From positions 1 to 6,917 of the forward strand of contig CATYEP010000099.1 in the NCBI GenBank assembly GCA_958405585.1: a stretch of 6,917 nucleotides of DNA, read 5' to 3'. The notes beneath the pieces are model-generated. The model worked only from the letters and a program-made list of their open reading frames with translations. It ran no database searches and was not told the origin of the DNA. The position numbers and the translations under genes are program-made. This stretch comes from an uncultured Eubacteriales bacterium (GTDB lineage Bacteria; Bacillota; Clostridia; Christensenellales; Borkfalkiaceae). This document shows, piece after piece, positions 6,396 through 6,917 of this stretch (within the stretch, counting starts at the first letter, position 1; each line of letters begins with the position of its first letter).

Positions 6396-6451
6396 TTTTG
6401 ATTTTCTCCGTCCGCCGTGCGGCACGCTCGTCTTTGCCCCGCCTCTTTCAT
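6392..6451 (-). CDS. Possible 19-codon upstream ORF overlapping the rnr start
   Basis: An ATG at 6451 opens a 19-codon frame (MKEAGQRRACRTADGENQK) whose TGA overlaps the rnr ATG as ATGA (6392-6395). That geometry would allow coupled re-initiation and might compensate for the poorly spaced rnr RBS. Against it, there is no Shine-Dalgarno before its ATG, which begins only 9 nt after the terminator T-tract, and the peptide has no recognisable character. It may be chance. Confidence 0.2.
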   Translation of the reverse strand: MKEAGQRRACRTADGENQK

Positions 6452-6460
6452 TATTTTAAG

Positions 6461-6495
6461 AAAAAAGAAAAGCGGCTATTCATCAGAATAGCCGC
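6461..6495 (-). terminator. Intrinsic terminator after secG
   Basis: On the minus strand a perfect 10-bp stem, GCGGCTATTC with GAATAGCCGC (6495-6486 and 6481-6472), closes a TGAT-type 4-nt loop. It is followed directly by the U-rich run TTTTCTTTTTT (6471-6461). It lies 15 bp past the secG stop and works in one direction only, since no T-run follows on the plus strand. It should end most secG transcripts before rnr, with some read-through. Confidence 0.93.
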
Positions 6496-6510
6496 CGAAA
6501 TCGTTACAAG

Positions 6511-6843
6511 TTAAGCCGCAACGCCCCAGATCGTACCGAATTGCAGAATAAAGAACAGAACCGCCAATACGCCGAGCACGATCAGAGAAATAGTCGTCCA
6601 TTTCTTCATCTTGCTTTCCATTGACCTGCCCTTATTCTTACCGAAGAAAGTTTCGCTGCTGCCGCCGAGCGCATCGATACCCGTAGAGTTACCGGGCTGG
6701 AACAATACGATCACGATCGCGACGATCGCCGCCAAAACCATCAGCGCCAAAAGTACGAGGCTGACTATCTGATATACCGTCCATACTCCGTCACTGGGCA
6801 ACGGAGCCAACATATTATTGATCATAGACATCATGTCGGGCAT
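6511..6843 (-). CDS. secG: Preprotein translocase subunit SecG
   Basis: From the ATG at 6843 the product is 110 residues. It is the small accessory subunit of the SecYEG channel in the cytoplasmic membrane, assisting SecA-driven export. It has the two-helix SecG layout: a first helix at about 22-48 (VYQIVSLVLLALMVLAAI onward), the conserved loop QPGNSTGIDALGGSSETFFGKNKGRS at 49-74, equivalent to the Gly/Ser-rich SecG loop ending in LFG, and a second helix at about 83-103. The polar N-terminal stretch of some 20 residues (MPDMMSMINNM) is longer than in many SecG proteins. Several upstream starts in frame are possible (an ATG at 6858, a TTG at 6903), but the ATG at 6843 has GGGAGTG six bases before it, and the TTG lies upstream of the -10 box. 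A strong promoter precedes the gene and a strong terminator follows it, so it is largely its own transcription unit at the head of the rnr-smpB region. Confidence 0.94.
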   Translation of the reverse strand: MPDMMSMINNMLAPLPSDGVWTVYQIVSLVLLALMVLAAIVAIVIVLFQPGNSTGIDALGGSSETFFGKNKGRSMESKMKKWTTISLIVLGVLAVLFFILQFGTIWGVAA

Positions 6844-6849
6844 AATTTT

Positions 6850-6856
6850 CACTCCC
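6850..6856 (-). promoter_or_regulatory. Ribosome binding site deciding the secG start
   Basis: GGGAGTG lies six bases before the ATG at 6843. The alternative ATG at 6858 would place this element inside the coding region and lacks a comparable upstream signal, so 6843 is preferred. Confidence 0.75.
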
Positions 6857-6888
6857 ATGAACTGACTTTTTAAATCCAATGCTTGTAT

Positions 6889-6917
6889 AGTATAGCATAA
6901 CAAACAGGATTTTTCAA
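6889..6917 (-). promoter_or_regulatory. Sigma-A-type promoter of secG
   Basis: On the minus strand TTGAAA (6917-6912) is followed after exactly 17 nt by TATACT (6894-6889), and TGC directly before it (6897-6895) makes an extended -10. Each hexamer has five of six consensus bases. The expected start near 6882 gives a leader of about 39 nt. The -35 box touches the window edge, so any upstream elements are out of sight. Confidence 0.85.

Noticed and set aside
6396..6425. GTG start for rnr at 6425, adding ten residues
   Set aside because: No Shine-Dalgarno stands at a usable distance, and the extra residues (MPHGGRRKSK) are not needed for the winged-helix start. The ATG at 6395 is favoured, though not proven.

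Overview
The window is an ordinary stretch of bacterial chromosome. All convincing genes lie on the minus strand, so the biological reading order runs from position 6917 down to 1. The secG / rnr / smpB linkage, the AAGGAG-type ribosome binding sites, the strong sigma-A-like promoters and the acetyl-CoA type of MetA point to a low-to-moderate GC member of Bacillota, most likely a Clostridia-like anaerobe. The species cannot be named from the sequence.

Region 6917-6461 holds a promoter at the very edge, secG (the small subunit of the Sec translocon) and a strong intrinsic terminator. Region 6451-4329 is rnr, encoding ribonuclease R, preceded by a possible 19-codon upstream ORF. Region 4328-3260 contains an internal promoter with an imperfect palindrome over its -35 position, a RimJ-like GNAT acetyltransferase gene, and smpB, the tmRNA-binding partner gene, which overlaps the acetyltransferase gene by 4 nt. 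Region 3229-511 is a tight three-gene group: metY (O-acetylhomoserine sulfhydrylase), an unrecognised four-helix membrane protein, and metA of the acetyltransferase type (metAA). Region 415-1 is the 5' part of another small membrane protein that runs off the left edge.

Two themes are joined. The upstream half is the secG-rnr-smpB neighbourhood seen in many Gram-positives, linking protein export, exonucleolytic RNA decay and trans-translation; RNase R and SmpB cooperate on stalled ribosomes and non-stop mRNA. The downstream half is a short methionine route: MetAA acetylates homoserine and MetY exchanges the acetate for sulfide to give homocysteine. Only 30 nt separate smpB from metY, with no room for a SAM riboswitch or T-box, so the methionine genes are probably read from the smpB transcript or from an unseen promoter inside it.

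I found no mobile element, CRISPR array, tRNA, rRNA or ssrA gene, and nothing that amounts to a clearly new system. The most interesting loose ends are the membrane protein embedded between the two methionine genes, the acetyltransferase gene with its own promoter and possible operator between rnr and smpB, and the apparent lack of dedicated methionine control.
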